64,000 nt of DNA from Allopusillimonas soli (GTDB taxonomy: Bacteria; Pseudomonadota; Gammaproteobacteria; Burkholderiales; Burkholderiaceae_B). The notes under the pieces were generated by a model. The model did no database searches and was not told the origin of the DNA. It saw nothing but the letters and a program-made list of their open reading frames with translations. Made by a program: the position numbers and the translations under genes. Below, one piece after another: positions 36,485-46,248 of the stretch (the first letter of the stretch is position 1; each line of letters opens with the position of its first letter). The stretch spans positions 372,001 to 436,000 of the forward strand of contig NZ_SDQC01000002.1 of NCBI RefSeq assembly GCF_004153445.1, read 5' to 3'.

Positions 36485-37279
36485 CTATTTGATAATGTCA
36501 GCGCCGAACCACTTGACGGCAATCTTGGTGGCCGTGCCGTCCTGCTTCATGCCGTCCAGAGCCTCATTCAGCTTGTCCAGTAGCGCAGTGTCATCCTTGC
36601 GCACGCCCACGCCGTAGTCCTCCGTGCCGAAATTCTCCTCCAGTACGCGATACTCGCCCTCGCGCTTGCTGGCAAGATAGCGTCCGACAACTTCATCCAC
36701 CACGACAGCATTCAGGCGGCCTGTGGACAAGTCCATCAATGCCGTGACGTTGTCGCCGAAAGTCTTGAGTTCCTTCAGACTATCTGCGACATCGGGCTCT
36801 TTTTTGATGGCGTCGACCGCACTGCTGCCCTCCTGGGCCCCCACGATCTTCCCGGCCAGATCGGCTTTTGTCTGGACGGGAGAGTTCGCGGCTACGACGA
36901 TGATCTGGTGATTTGCCATGTAGGGCTTCGTGAAGGCGATGTTCTTCTTGCGCTCTTCCGTGATGGTCAGGCCATTCCAGAGCACATCGACTCGTTTGCC
37001 GTTGAGTTCGGCTTCTTTGCCGCTCCAGTCTATGGGTTTGAATTCCACCTGCATGCCCAGCCGTTTGGTGGCTTCACGCGCCATATCGATGTCAAAACCC
37101 ACGATATTGTTGCTTTCATCACGAAAACCCATCGGAGGGAAATTGTCGTCCAGGCCGACAACCACGGTCTGCGTTGCCGGCTCTGCGGCAGCTTGTTTAT
37201 CGGATGCGTCGTCGCTTTTTCCGCATGCCGCGAGCAGGGCTACCGCGGACACCATCAATACAGCAGTCAGTTTCTTCAT
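36485..37279 (-). CDS. Polar amino acid ABC transporter substrate-binding lipoprotein
   Basis: 264 residues. The lipobox ALLAACGK places the lipidated cysteine at 19. The domain begins TVVVGLDDNFPPMGFRDE with GFDIDMAREATKRLG, the cluster-3 receptor signature. First gene of a three-gene operon receptor-permease-ATPase. Ligand probably a polar or aromatic amino acid; not decidable. The 248 bp upstream contain an AT-rich promoter-like stretch near 37336-37350 but no other gene. Confidence 0.94.
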   Translation of the reverse strand: MKKLTAVLMVSAVALLAACGKSDDASDKQAAAEPATQTVVVGLDDNFPPMGFRDESNNIVGFDIDMAREATKRLGMQVEFKPIDWSGKEAELNGKRVDVLWNGLTITEERKKNIAFTKPYMANHQIIVVAANSPVQTKADLAGKIVGAQEGSSAVDAIKKEPDVADSLKELKTFGDNVTALMDLSTGRLNAVVVDEVVGRYLASKREGEYRVLEENFGTEDYGVGVRKDDTALLDKLNEALDGMKQDGTATKIAVKWFGADIIK

Positions 37280-37527
37280 CTCATTGGCGCACTAAGCGCA
37301 GGTAAATACAAGGAAAGGCCTTTCAAAGGCCGAATCTATTATTATATCCGGGTACACCCTCCCTACCCCGGCGGACAACACCTGCCAGGGCATGTGCTCC
37401 TCGCGGATGCCCGCTGTACAGCCGCCCTCAGGGCACTCGGCCTGCATGGACCGAGCGCCCGCCTAGTCGGACGCCCTGCTGGCTCAGGTGCCGGCAGCCA
37501 CTGTATCGTTGCATCAAGGACGGCAAC

Positions 37528-38172
37528 ATGCATACCTTTTTTCAAAACAGGCGTGATGCCGGCCATAAGCTGGCCAATGCCTTGCTCCATCATCGTGGCC
37601 GGCAAACTGCATTTATCGTTCTGGGACTGCCTCGCGGCGGCATGCCCGTCGCGGCGGAGGTGGCGCGCACACTGGGCGCGCCGCTCGACGCGCTGGTGGT
37701 GCGCAAACTGGGCATGCCCGGCCACAATGAGTACGCCATGGGTGCGTTGGCCAGTGGCGCCGTCCTCGTGCTGGACAACCGCCTGATAGCCGCCGCAGGC
37801 GTGAAGCGCGAAGCAATCGAAGCCGTGCAAGTGGCTGAACAGGACGAGTTGCTTCGGCGCGAGCAATGCTATCGTCCGGGGCGCCCGCCGCTGGACCTTT
37901 CCGGACAAGAAGCCATTCTGGTCGACGATGGGCTGGCAACCGGCGCAACGATGCAAGCGGCTGTGCTGGCGGCGCGGCAGGCGGGCGCGGCATTCATCAC
38001 TGTCGCCGTGCCCGTGGGATCCGTTCAGGCCTGTGCACGCATGGAAGAGCTCGCCGACAAAGTGGTATGCCTGCACCAGCCGCCCGATTTCCAGGCTGTC
38101 AGTATCTGGTATGAATCCTTCCCGCAAACCTCGGACGAGGAAGTCGCGTCGATTCTCGCCCACGCGCAATAA
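37528..38172 (+). CDS. Phosphoribosyltransferase-domain protein
   Basis: 214 residues. The PRPP-binding motif AILVDDGLATGATMQAA (about 130-146) and the upstream FIVLGLPRGGMPVAAEVA are typical of the stand-alone type I PRTase proteins often found with dienelactone hydrolase or erythromycin-esterase genes. The acceptor is unknown. AAGGACGGCAAC precedes the start. Confidence 0.87.
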   Translation: MHTFFQNRRDAGHKLANALLHHRGRQTAFIVLGLPRGGMPVAAEVARTLGAPLDALVVRKLGMPGHNEYAMGALASGAVLVLDNRLIAAAGVKREAIEAVQVAEQDELLRREQCYRPGRPPLDLSGQEAILVDDGLATGATMQAAVLAARQAGAAFITVAVPVGSVQACARMEELADKVVCLHQPPDFQAVSIWYESFPQTSDEEVASILAHAQ

Positions 38173-38333
38173 TCGAGCGCCGATACTGAGCCTCCAGACA
38201 TATCCCGAAAGAATGGGCCTGAAGGCGGGAGGCCAGGTCTCTTCGACATCCGCTAGAATGAATGGGACGAACACGGCCCGCCGGCCGCGGATATCCAGCG
38301 CGCGACCAGCCGTGGCGACATCAAGGAATTGCA

Positions 38334-39050
38334 ATGTGGAAATGCCTGATTATCGAGGATGACCGGGACAACGCCAATTATGTTGCGGATGGCTTTCGCG
38401 AACTGGGCCACGATGCGGTCGTCTGCTACGACGGAGTGGAGGGGTTGCGCCGCGCAACATCGGAGCCCTGGGACGTCATCATTCTTGATCGGATGCTTCC
38501 CAATCATATCGATGGGTTGTCCATCCTTACAACGCTGCGCAATCTGGGCAAGAAGGTACCGGTTCTGGTGCTCAGTGCGCTGACAACGCTTGATGAACGC
38601 GTGCGTGGACTGAAATTGGGCGGCGACGATTATCTGGCCAAACCTTTTGCGCTCATGGAATTGCTTGCGCGCGCCGAAGCGCTCATAAGGCGCTCCCGCA
38701 GCGATGAGTCCGACCGCATTCTCGAATATGCGGATCTGCGACTGGATCTGACGGTTCCGCGCGCCACACGCTATGGCAAGCCCATTGCGCTGCAACCGCG
38801 TGAGTGCCGTCTTCTGTCCTACATGATGCTGCACCCCGAGCAAACACTTACGCGCGCCATGCTGCTGGGCTCCGTCTGGGGCTATCAATTCAATCCGCAA
38901 ACCAATGTCATCGACGCGGCTATCAGCCGCCTGCGTCAGAAGATCGACGGCGACCACGCGCCGCCCTATCTCATCCACACAGTGCGTGGCGCAGGCTACA
39001 TGCTGGCTGCGCGCAATCAGCCCTCGGGCAACGCCCGCGGCCAGACATGA
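38334..39050 (+). CDS. OmpR-family response regulator (TctD-like)
   Basis: 238 residues. The receiver has the acidic pocket EDD (8-10), the phospho-acceptor D52 in IILDRMLPN and the K in YLAKPFA; the C-terminal winged HTH ends VIDAAISRLRQKID ... VRGAGYML. The start at 38334 follows AAGGAATTGCA. Its stop overlaps the kinase start. Position two genes upstream of tctBA suggests it controls tricarboxylate-type transport, as TctD does in other bacteria; the repeat array before tctB is the likely target. Confidence 0.93.
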   Translation: MWKCLIIEDDRDNANYVADGFRELGHDAVVCYDGVEGLRRATSEPWDVIILDRMLPNHIDGLSILTTLRNLGKKVPVLVLSALTTLDERVRGLKLGGDDYLAKPFALMELLARAEALIRRSRSDESDRILEYADLRLDLTVPRATRYGKPIALQPRECRLLSYMMLHPEQTLTRAMLLGSVWGYQFNPQTNVIDAAISRLRQKIDGDHAPPYLIHTVRGAGYMLAARNQPSGNARGQT

Positions 39051-40447
39051 GCCTCTGGCGGCCGCTCCGCAGCTGGCGCAGGCTGTGGGGCTCGGTCGTC
39101 TTCCGGCTGACGCTGAACTACGGCCTGCTGGCAGCGGGCATCACTATTATTGTGCTGCTGGTTGTCTACACACAGGTGGCCAGCCTGCTGCAGGCGCAGT
39201 TTGCGCGTCAGATATCCAGCGCTGCGCAGCGCCTGGTCAGCTATTACGATCAAAACGGCCCGCAGGCACTCTATGCCGCTGTGACGGAATTGCTTTCCGA
39301 TCAGACGGATGTGGAAACCGAGATGTACCTGCTCTTGGACGCCCAGGGCAATAAGCTGGCGGGCAATCTCGATGCCTTGTCCACAAGGCTTACCGATCTA
39401 GGCACAACCGAGGCGGCGCTGGTGCCCGTGCTACGCGCTGGCACCGAACGCCAGGGTTATCTGCGCCGTCAGGCCCTGGACAATGGTTGGACACTGATCG
39501 TCGGCCACGATGTGCGCGATCTCAGGAATATCAAGCAGGTCGTAGCGCAGGCCATGCTGTTGACTGCCGTGGTGGGCCTTTTTCTGGTGCTCGGTGGAAC
39601 CTGGCTGTTTCGCCGCGCCCTGGCCCGACGCGTGGGCGCCATACGCGACACGGCCCGGCGCGTCGGAACCGGCGAGCTGGCGCGCCGCATCCCCACCCTG
39701 GACGATGCAGACGAGTTTGCGGCGCTGCGTGGCGATATCAACCAGATGCTTGATCATATCGAGGCACTTATGAATGGTGTGCGCAATGTTTCCGATTCCG
39801 TAGCCCATAACTTGCGTACGCCTCTGGCCAGAGTCTTGGCGGACCTACACAAGGTACAGGATGAGGAGCTTGATCGCACCGCCAGGCGCGCCGCCGTCGA
39901 GAAGGCCACGCAGGAAATCATGGATCTGATCGGGGTCACGGAGCGGCTGTTGCTGATTGCCGAGGCGGAATCAGGCGTGCGGCGCCAAAGTTTCCAGCCG
40001 GTAAGTCTTGACGATATCGTGGATGACGTCGTCGAACTGTTCGAACCATTGGCGGGTGAACACGGAATTGTGCTGACGCGTCAGAGCAGCCAGGATATCA
40101 ATGCCGATGCCGCACAGGCCTGGGCCGATCAGGATCTGCTTGCTGGCGTGGTGGTGAATGTTGTGGAAAACGCTTTGAAGTATGCGGGTACCGGCGCGCA
40201 GGTGAGAATAGGCACAGCTGTACGCGAACGGCACGCCATCCTGACGATACAGGACGATGGGCCGGGCGTACCCCCCGAGCACCGAAGCCGCCTGGGCACG
40301 CGCTTTTATCGGCTGGACTCCGCCGCGCGGGGATTTGGACTTGGCCTGGCGTCCGTTAAAGCCATTGTGTCGCTGCACGAAGGCAGCGTGCGTTTCGAGG
40401 ATGCGCAACCTGGGCTGCGTGTGGTAATCACGCTGCCGCGAGCTTGA
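39047..40447 (+). CDS. Sensor histidine kinase (TctE-like)
   Basis: 466 residues. TM1 about 22-42, a periplasmic domain to about 165, TM2 about 167-188, a HAMP linker (about 190-245), the phospho-accepting H254 in SVAHNLRTPLARV, and the HATPase with NVVENALKYA, DDGPGVPPEH and GFGLGLASVKAI. It overlaps the response regulator gene by 4 bp. The H-box reads H-N-L-R-T-P in place of the commoner H-E-L-R-T-P. Confidence 0.94.
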   Translation: MSLWRPLRSWRRLWGSVVFRLTLNYGLLAAGITIIVLLVVYTQVASLLQAQFARQISSAAQRLVSYYDQNGPQALYAAVTELLSDQTDVETEMYLLLDAQGNKLAGNLDALSTRLTDLGTTEAALVPVLRAGTERQGYLRRQALDNGWTLIVGHDVRDLRNIKQVVAQAMLLTAVVGLFLVLGGTWLFRRALARRVGAIRDTARRVGTGELARRIPTLDDADEFAALRGDINQMLDHIEALMNGVRNVSDSVAHNLRTPLARVLADLHKVQDEELDRTARRAAVEKATQEIMDLIGVTERLLLIAEAESGVRRQSFQPVSLDDIVDDVVELFEPLAGEHGIVLTRQSSQDINADAAQAWADQDLLAGVVVNVVENALKYAGTGAQVRIGTAVRERHAILTIQDDGPGVPPEHRSRLGTRFYRLDSAARGFGLGLASVKAIVSLHEGSVRFEDAQPGLRVVITLPRA

Positions 40448-40480
40448 CCGAAAATCTACGGGTTAGCCCTAACATTAACT

Positions 40481-40530
40481 TTTCATTAATCTTTCAAATA
40501 CCTTTCATCTTTCTTTCTCTAGCCTTTCAT
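40481..40530. promoter_or_regulatory. Array of 11-bp direct repeats upstream of tctB
   Basis: TTTCAT starts at 40481, 40503 and 40525, with TTTCAA at 40492 and TTTCTC at 40514: five units at exactly 11-bp spacing. A sixth weaker unit (TAACATTAACT) lies at 40470. Tandem 11-bp direct repeats are the normal binding mode of OmpR/PhoB-family regulators. The adjacent OmpR-type regulator is the probable ligand; a PhoB-box-like identity (CTGTCAT) cannot be excluded. Confidence 0.7.
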
Positions 40531-40724
40531 GGGTTTACAGCCTCTCCTCTGACAGAACCAAACATTGCTACTTGGTAATGTTCCTGTAATCCAGCGGCCG
40601 GTTCGCAGCGGCTCTTCTCTCCTATCATTGCAGGGCTTTTCAACGGCAACCCGCGGTATGTGCCTGCCGCAGGACAGCCATCCTGTGTCACCTTCGCCAA
40701 AGAGCAGAGAGAGACTAACTTCAA

Positions 40725-41186
40725 ATGAAAATCCGAAATAAACAGGACTTCTGGTCCGGCGTCATGTTCGTCGCCATCGGACTGGGGTTCGCCATTATTG
40801 CCACCCGCTATTCCATGGGCACCGCCGCCCGCATGGGTCCGGGCTACTTTCCTTTCTGGCTGGGCCTGCTGCTGGCTTTGCTCGGTTTGCTCGTCGGGCT
40901 GAACAGCCTGTCCGCCAAGGCCGAAGAGGTCAATCTTGAAAAGTTCGACTGGCCTGTGATGCTCATCATTATCGGATCAGTCACATTCACCGGCGTCATT
41001 CTGAATTTCCTGGGCGTGTACATCGCGGTCTTCCTGCTCGTTGTCCTGTCCAGCTTTGCAAGCCATGTGTTCAGCTGGAAAGTGGCCATCATCAACGGCC
41101 TTTTCATGTCTGTTTTCGTCTGGCTGGCCTTCATCAAGGGCCTGGGCCTGATCTTCCCGCTGTGGCCCAGCTTTCTTGGCAGTTAA
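40725..41186 (+). CDS. tctB: Tripartite tricarboxylate transporter small permease TctB
   Basis: 153 residues with four transmembrane helices. The N-terminus DFWSGVMFVAIGLGFAI followed by GTAARMGPGYFPFWLG is the TctB hallmark. It partners TctA in a three-component secondary transporter that uses a Bug receptor. tctA follows after 9 bp. The receptor gene is not adjacent. Confidence 0.93.
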   Translation: MKIRNKQDFWSGVMFVAIGLGFAIIATRYSMGTAARMGPGYFPFWLGLLLALLGLLVGLNSLSAKAEEVNLEKFDWPVMLIIIGSVTFTGVILNFLGVYIAVFLLVVLSSFASHVFSWKVAIINGLFMSVFVWLAFIKGLGLIFPLWPSFLGS

Positions 41187-41195
41187 TCGGAGCGC

Positions 41196-42707
41196 ATGAA
41201 CATGGAATTGCTTGATCACTTGTTGTTGGGCTTCGAAGTCGCCCTGTCGGTCCAGAACCTGGCCTATTGTCTGCTCGGCTGTCTGCTGGGCACCCTGATC
41301 GGTGTGCTGCCGGGCATCGGCCCTGTGCCCACCATCGCCATGCTGCTGCCCATCACCTATGTGCTGCCGCCGGTGGCTGGCCTGATCATGCTGGCCGGCA
41401 TCTACTACGGGGCCGCCTATGGCGGTTCGACCACCGCCATCCTGGTCGCCCTGCCGGGCGAGACCTCGGCCGTGGTCACTGTGCTCGATGGCCACCAGAT
41501 GGCCCGCAACGGGCGGGCCGGCGCGGCGCTGGCCATCGCAGCCCTGGGTTCCTTCTTCGCAGGCTGCGTTGCCACCATCGTCATTGCCGGCTTTGCGCCG
41601 CCGCTGGCCGAAGTGGCCTTCAAGTTCGGGCCGGCCGAATACTTCTCGCTCATGGTGCTGGGCCTGGTCGGCGCCGTCGTGCTGGCCTCGGGTTCGCTGC
41701 CCAAGGCCATCTGCATGATTCTGCTCGGCCTGCTGCTGGGCATGGTCGGCACCGACGTGAACTCGGGCGTGGCCCGCTACGACTTCGGCATCCCCGAACT
41801 GCAGGATGGCATCGACTTTGCCGCGGTGGCCATGGGCGTGTTCGGCTTTGCCGAAATCATGAGCAACCTGGAGCTCCGCGACAAGCGCGTGAACCTGACC
41901 AGCAAGGTCGGCACCCTGTATCCGAACAAGCAGGAGTTCAAGGAGGCCTGGCCGGCGGTGATGCGCGGCACGGCCATCGGCTGCTGCCTGGGCATTCTGC
42001 CAGGCGGCGGGGCCGTGCTCTCGTCCTTTGCCTCCTACACCGTGGAGAAGAAGGTCTCGAAGAATCCCGAGCGCTTCGGCAAGGGCCACCCGGCCGGTCT
42101 GGCCGGCCCCGAGTCGGCCAACAACGCCGGCTCGCAGGCGTCCTTTATTCCGCTGCTGACGCTGGGCATTCCGGGCAACGCCGTGACGGCCCTGATGATC
42201 GGGGCCATGATGATTCACAACATCCAGCCCGGCCCGCAGGTCATGAGCAGCCACCCGGACCTGTTCTGGGGCCTGATCGTGTCCATGTGGATAGGCAACC
42301 TGATGCTGGTGATCCTGAACCTGCCGCTGGTCGGTTTGTGGGTCAAGCTGCTGAACGTGCCTTACCGCATTCTGTTCCCGGCCATCCTGGTGTTCTGCAC
42401 CATCGGTGTGTACACGCTGAACTACAATGTGTTCGACATCTACATGACCGCCGCCTTCGGCCTGGTGGGCTATATCTGGACCAAGCTCAAGTGCGAGGGC
42501 GCACCGCTGCTGCTCGGCCTGGTGCTTGGCCCCATGATGGAAGAGAACTTCCGGCGCGCGCTGCTGCTGGCCCGCGGAGACTTCACCACCTTTGTGACGC
42601 GTCCGCTGTCCATGTGGCTGCTGGTGGCCGCAGCCATCCTGATCGTGCTCGTTGCCCTGCCCTCCATCCGCAAGAAGCGCGAAGAGGCCTTCGTCGACGA
42701 AGAGTGA
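41196..42707 (+). CDS. tctA: Tripartite tricarboxylate transporter large permease TctA
   Basis: 503 residues and about 12 helices. TLIGVLPGIGPVPTIAMLLP and YYGAAYGGSTTAILVALPGE are the two diagnostic motifs, repeated in the second half by LPGGGAVLSS and LTLGIPGNAVTALM. GC content and codon bias are visibly higher than in neighbours; two other frames stay open for most of its length. CGGAGCGC precedes the ATG at 41196, with an alternative ATG at 41202. It probably serves several distant Bug receptors. Confidence 0.95.
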   Translation: MNMELLDHLLLGFEVALSVQNLAYCLLGCLLGTLIGVLPGIGPVPTIAMLLPITYVLPPVAGLIMLAGIYYGAAYGGSTTAILVALPGETSAVVTVLDGHQMARNGRAGAALAIAALGSFFAGCVATIVIAGFAPPLAEVAFKFGPAEYFSLMVLGLVGAVVLASGSLPKAICMILLGLLLGMVGTDVNSGVARYDFGIPELQDGIDFAAVAMGVFGFAEIMSNLELRDKRVNLTSKVGTLYPNKQEFKEAWPAVMRGTAIGCCLGILPGGGAVLSSFASYTVEKKVSKNPERFGKGHPAGLAGPESANNAGSQASFIPLLTLGIPGNAVTALMIGAMMIHNIQPGPQVMSSHPDLFWGLIVSMWIGNLMLVILNLPLVGLWVKLLNVPYRILFPAILVFCTIGVYTLNYNVFDIYMTAAFGLVGYIWTKLKCEGAPLLLGLVLGPMMEENFRRALLLARGDFTTFVTRPLSMWLLVAAAILIVLVALPSIRKKREEAFVDEE

Positions 42708-42758
42708 GCCATCACCACGCGCGGCCAGGCAGCTATTAGCCTATACCGGCAAACAACA

Positions 42759-42804
42759 ACAGCCCAGGCGTTTGAAGCGATTTCAACGCCTGGGCTGTTT
42801 TTAT
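42759..42804 (+). terminator. Rho-independent terminator of tctBA
   Basis: ACAGCCCAGGCGTT (42759 on) pairs with AACGCCTGGGCTGT (ending 42798) around a short loop, followed by a T-run (42798-42802). A strong GC stem with U-tract, 51 bp after tctA. Confidence 0.9.
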
Positions 42805-42852
42805 GTGCCATAGCTCGAGCTTGATTGCACGGCAACTTCGCCGCCGCGCAGA

Positions 42853-43149
42853 TTAAATCTGCTCAAAACGATCGTAGCGCCGCTCCGTTTCCATTGTGCT
42901 GTGTTCAACGTCCTTTACCCGCGCCGCGGGCGGGCCGCTATGCAGCCAGGAGAGCAGACGATCGACGCGGTCTGGCGTACCCTGCAGGACAACCTCCACA
43001 GAGCCGTCCTCCAGGTTGCGCACCCAGCCCTGAACACCCATCAAATGCGCTTGCCTGACCGTGGCGGCACGAAAACCCACGCCCTGCACACGCCCAGTGA
43101 CGCGTGCCTGCAAAGTTTCCAGATTGTGGTCACGCGGCAACTTCTTCAT
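42853..43149 (-). CDS. acyP: Acylphosphatase
   Basis: 98 residues. The active-site loop [14 protein letters not shown] has the catalytic arginine, and [13 protein letters not shown] the catalytic asparagine. Hydrolyses acyl phosphates such as 1,3-bisphosphoglycerate. It overlaps the GH15 gene by 4 bp and is the last gene of the minus-strand sugar operon; in other bacteria similar proteins sit beside trehalose or glucose genes only rarely. Confidence 0.93.
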   Translation of the reverse strand: MKKLPRDHNLETLQARVTGRVQGVGFRAATVRQAHLMGVQGWVRNLEDGSVEVVLQGTPDRVDRLLSWLHSGPPAARVKDVEHSTMETERRYDRFEQI

Positions 43150-44942
43150 GCATGGGCTCTGTTGTGAACCGGAGAGCTGGCGCGATGCAAGTTGAGTGCC
43201 GTGTTAATAATGCCGACATGGCTGAATGCCTGCGGAAAATTCCCCAACATGCGCTTGTCGTGCGGATCATACTCTTCGGCCAAAAGGCCGACATCGTTGC
43301 ACAGGTCCACCAACCGCTCGAACAGCGCCCGCGCGTCATCATCCCGCCCTTGCAGTACATAGACGTCCGCAAGCCAGAAAGAACAAACCAGGAAAGCGCC
43401 CTCGCCCGGCGGCAAGCCATCGACATTGTGCTCGGTTTCGTAGCGCAGAAGCAGACCATTGCGCATCAAGCGGTGCTCGATGGCTTTCACGGTACGCACC
43501 ACACGCGGATCGTCGGCGGGCAGAAACCCGGTGAGAGGAATCTGCAGCAAGCTGGAGTCCAGCGTCTTGGCACCGTAATACTGCACAAAACAACCCATTT
43601 CCTCGTCGTAGGCCTCCCGGCAGACTTCGTCGCGGATTTCATCCGCAATGCGGCGGCATTTGGCCGAAAATTCCCGACCGTTCTCCATGCCTTCGGCAAC
43701 GATGGCAACGCGATCGAACGCCACCCACGCCATGACCTTGGAGTGCGTGAAATGCTGTTGCCTCGCCCGTATCTCCCATATGCCTTCGTCGGGCTGTCGC
43801 CAGGCCTTTTCAAGAAAAGGCACGATGACCTGTGCAATGGCCTCGATGCGCAGGTGCCGAGGAAGCCCGCCTTTTATTGCCTGCTCCATGGCATCCGCTA
43901 CTTCGCCATAGACATCAAGTTGGGTTTGCGTGGCGGCGGCGTTGCCAATGCGGACGGGCGCTGAATTCTCGTAGCCGGAGAGCCATGGCACCTCGTATTC
44001 GGTGAGGCGGCGCTCGCCGCCCAGACCATACATGATCTGCATTTGATCGGGGCGCCCCGCAACGGAGCGGGCCAGCCATTCCCGCCAGGCCTTGGCCTCT
44101 TCGTAGTAGCCAAGATTCATGAAAGCAAGCAAGGTGATGGTTGCATCGCGTAGCCAGCAATAGCGGTAATCCCAGTTGCGTTGCCCGCCCAGTTGTTCGG
44201 GGAGCGACGTGGTGGCGGCGGCGACCATACCCCCCGTCGGAAGATAGGTAAGCGCCTTGAGCGTGATGAGCGAACGCTTCACGAGGTGAGTCCATGGACC
44301 CACCTCGGGGCAGCGGCTTGAGAACTCGCGCCAAAAGTACTCCGTTTGCGCCAGCGCCGCATCCACATCGAATGCGGGGCTGGCGGGCTCGTGCGAAGGC
44401 TGGTGGGTCAGGGTGAATGACGTGCGCTCGCCCTCGGCGATGGTGAAAGAGGCGGAAGTATGACGCACTCTGGTCTTGAGCCGCATGGGGGTGTGCAGCA
44501 CAAGCATTTCGGGACCTGCCACGGCCGTAAGCGTATGTTCGTCTGTACGCTCGACCCATGGGGCGGTGCGCCCGTAGTCAAAACGCATGATCAGATCCAT
44601 ATCGAAGGTCACCTTCCCTTTCACACCTTCCACAATACGCGCCACGCTGGAATGCGTGAACGTGGAAGGCATGAAATCAATCAGACGGGCGACACCCTCG
44701 CTCGTGGTGAATGTGGTCTCAAGCACCATCGTGCCATCCCGATAGTTGCGTTCGACAGACAGCAGTGGCGCGGTAGGCGAGAGTGTCCAGTGCCCATTTT
44801 CCGCCTTGCCCAATAATGCGGCAAAGCAGGCGGGCCCGTCGAAGCGGGGGAAGCAGAGCCAGTCGATAGCGCCCTGTCTTGAAACCAGAGCCGCAGTACG
44901 ACAATTGCCCAACAGTGCATAGTCTTCGATACGGGCAGCCAT
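43146..44942 (-). CDS. Glycoside hydrolase family 15 protein (glucoamylase/trehalase type)
   Basis: 598 residues. N-terminal beta-sandwich begins [20 protein letters not shown] with DWLCFPRFD; the alpha/alpha barrel has [50 protein letters not shown] and the C-terminal [13 protein letters not shown]. These are typical of bacterial GH15 cytosolic enzymes, several of which are trehalases. No signal peptide is present, so an intracellular substrate such as trehalose or an oligosaccharide is likely. TGGAGG lies 5 bases before the ATG at 44942. Confidence 0.92.
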   Translation of the reverse strand: MAARIEDYALLGNCRTAALVSRQGAIDWLCFPRFDGPACFAALLGKAENGHWTLSPTAPLLSVERNYRDGTMVLETTFTTSEGVARLIDFMPSTFTHSSVARIVEGVKGKVTFDMDLIMRFDYGRTAPWVERTDEHTLTAVAGPEMLVLHTPMRLKTRVRHTSASFTIAEGERTSFTLTHQPSHEPASPAFDVDAALAQTEYFWREFSSRCPEVGPWTHLVKRSLITLKALTYLPTGGMVAAATTSLPEQLGGQRNWDYRYCWLRDATITLLAFMNLGYYEEAKAWREWLARSVAGRPDQMQIMYGLGGERRLTEYEVPWLSGYENSAPVRIGNAAATQTQLDVYGEVADAMEQAIKGGLPRHLRIEAIAQVIVPFLEKAWRQPDEGIWEIRARQQHFTHSKVMAWVAFDRVAIVAEGMENGREFSAKCRRIADEIRDEVCREAYDEEMGCFVQYYGAKTLDSSLLQIPLTGFLPADDPRVVRTVKAIEHRLMRNGLLLRYETEHNVDGLPPGEGAFLVCSFWLADVYVLQGRDDDARALFERLVDLCNDVGLLAEEYDPHDKRMLGNFPQAFSHVGIINTALNLHRASSPVHNRAHA

Positions 44943-45071
44943 AAACCTCCAGATTGATACAACACCGCCGTTGAGCCACGTATGGCAAGCGGACACGGTT
45001 TAAATATAAAACACGAAGCAGGCCAGCGCCAACCGCAGCGCCATCGGGGCGCTGCGGCATATACAGTGAAC

Positions 45072-46247
45072 TCATCCGCCCGGCGCCACTTCCATCATCG
45101 CCCCCTGGCTGCTGTCCGTCAGGATATAGACTCGGCCGTCGGGCGCCACACGCACATCACGGATGCGCGCCTCGCCAGTCAGAAGACGCTCCTCGCCTAC
45201 GACACGATCGCCGTCCAGCGCGAGCCGGATCAAGCTCTGATCCTTGAGTGCACCGATAAACACGGAGTGCTGCCACGATGGATAACGCGGCGCATCGTAG
45301 AATGCCATGCCGGAAATTGCAGGCGACACTTTCCAGTAATATGCCGGCTCCACCATGCCGGCCTGGCTGGTGCCACGCGCTTCGGGAATGGGCAGACCGG
45401 AATAATTGATGCCGTAGGTGGCCAGTGGCCACCCATAATTGCCCCCTGCCCGCACGATGTTGATTTCGTCGCCGCCGCGCGGACCGTGTTCGTTCACCCA
45501 CAGCTGGCCAGTCCAGGGATTGAGGGCGGCACCCTGCGGATTACGATGGCCGAAGGACCATACCTCGGGACGGGCGCCCGATGCTTCATGAAAGGGGTTG
45601 TCCTTAGGAATGGCACCGTCTGGGAGCAGGCGCACCACTTTGCCCTGCAACTGATCGAGCCTCTGCGCTGTGGGACGTTGGTTGTTTTCCCCTAGCGTCA
45701 CAAATAGATGCCCGCGCTGATCGAATACAAGCCGGGATCCGAAATGGTGTCCAGTGGAAAGCTTGGGCATCTGCCGAAAAATAACCTCGAACTGCTCAAG
45801 CCGTCGGCCGTCGCGGGACAGAACGCCGAAACCCACCGCCGTGCCGGCCCTGCCGCCCTCGCCAGGCTCCGCATAGGAAAGATAAACACGCCGGCTTTGC
45901 GCGAAGTCGGGCGCCAACGCAATATCCAGCAAGCCGCCCTGATTTTTGGCATAAACAGTTGGCAGACCTTTGATGGGTGCGGACAAACCCGAGTCCGGAC
46001 GCCACATACGCAAATTCCCCACGCGCTCGGTAATCAGGACGCCTTCATCGTCAGGCAGGAAAGCCATGGACCATGGATGATTCAAGCCCGTGGCAACAGC
46101 ACGCACGGAGACCCGTGGCGTCTCGGCGGGCGCATCGCCTCGTAGCTCCTGGAGCGATTGTTGAGCCGCCGGTTGCTCGGCCAGCGCCATGCCCGCGGCA
46201 CCGCACTGCAGGCTGGCAGCAAGCACGCAGGATATGTGCGCGCGCAT
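45072..46247 (-). CDS. PQQ-dependent soluble aldose sugar dehydrogenase-like protein
   Basis: 391 residues with a signal peptide (about 1-23, ending GMALA). The six-bladed propeller includes LNHPWSMAFLPDDEGVLITE, VTLGENNQR, SFGHRNPQGAALNPWTGQLW, NEHGPRGGDEIN and GNYGWPLATYGINYSG, as in E. coli YliI (Asd). Such proteins oxidise aldoses in the periplasm with PQQ and calcium. No PQQ synthesis genes are visible here. The ATG at 46247 lies 1 bp after the zwf stop; upstream open frame inside zwf is discarded. Confidence 0.9.
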   Translation of the reverse strand: MRAHISCVLAASLQCGAAGMALAEQPAAQQSLQELRGDAPAETPRVSVRAVATGLNHPWSMAFLPDDEGVLITERVGNLRMWRPDSGLSAPIKGLPTVYAKNQGGLLDIALAPDFAQSRRVYLSYAEPGEGGRAGTAVGFGVLSRDGRRLEQFEVIFRQMPKLSTGHHFGSRLVFDQRGHLFVTLGENNQRPTAQRLDQLQGKVVRLLPDGAIPKDNPFHEASGARPEVWSFGHRNPQGAALNPWTGQLWVNEHGPRGGDEINIVRAGGNYGWPLATYGINYSGLPIPEARGTSQAGMVEPAYYWKVSPAISGMAFYDAPRYPSWQHSVFIGALKDQSLIRLALDGDRVVGEERLLTGEARIRDVRVAPDGRVYILTDSSQGAMMEVAPGG

Positions 46248-46248
46248 G

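Noticed and set aside
40977-42254. 425-codon open frame antisense to tctA
   Set aside because: It mirrors the strong third-position GC bias of tctA, is low-complexity (H/Q/G/R-rich) and resembles no protein family.
41267-42739. 490-codon open frame in another frame over tctA
   Set aside because: Composition is dominated by R, G, H and P, as expected of an out-of-frame reading of a GC-rich gene.
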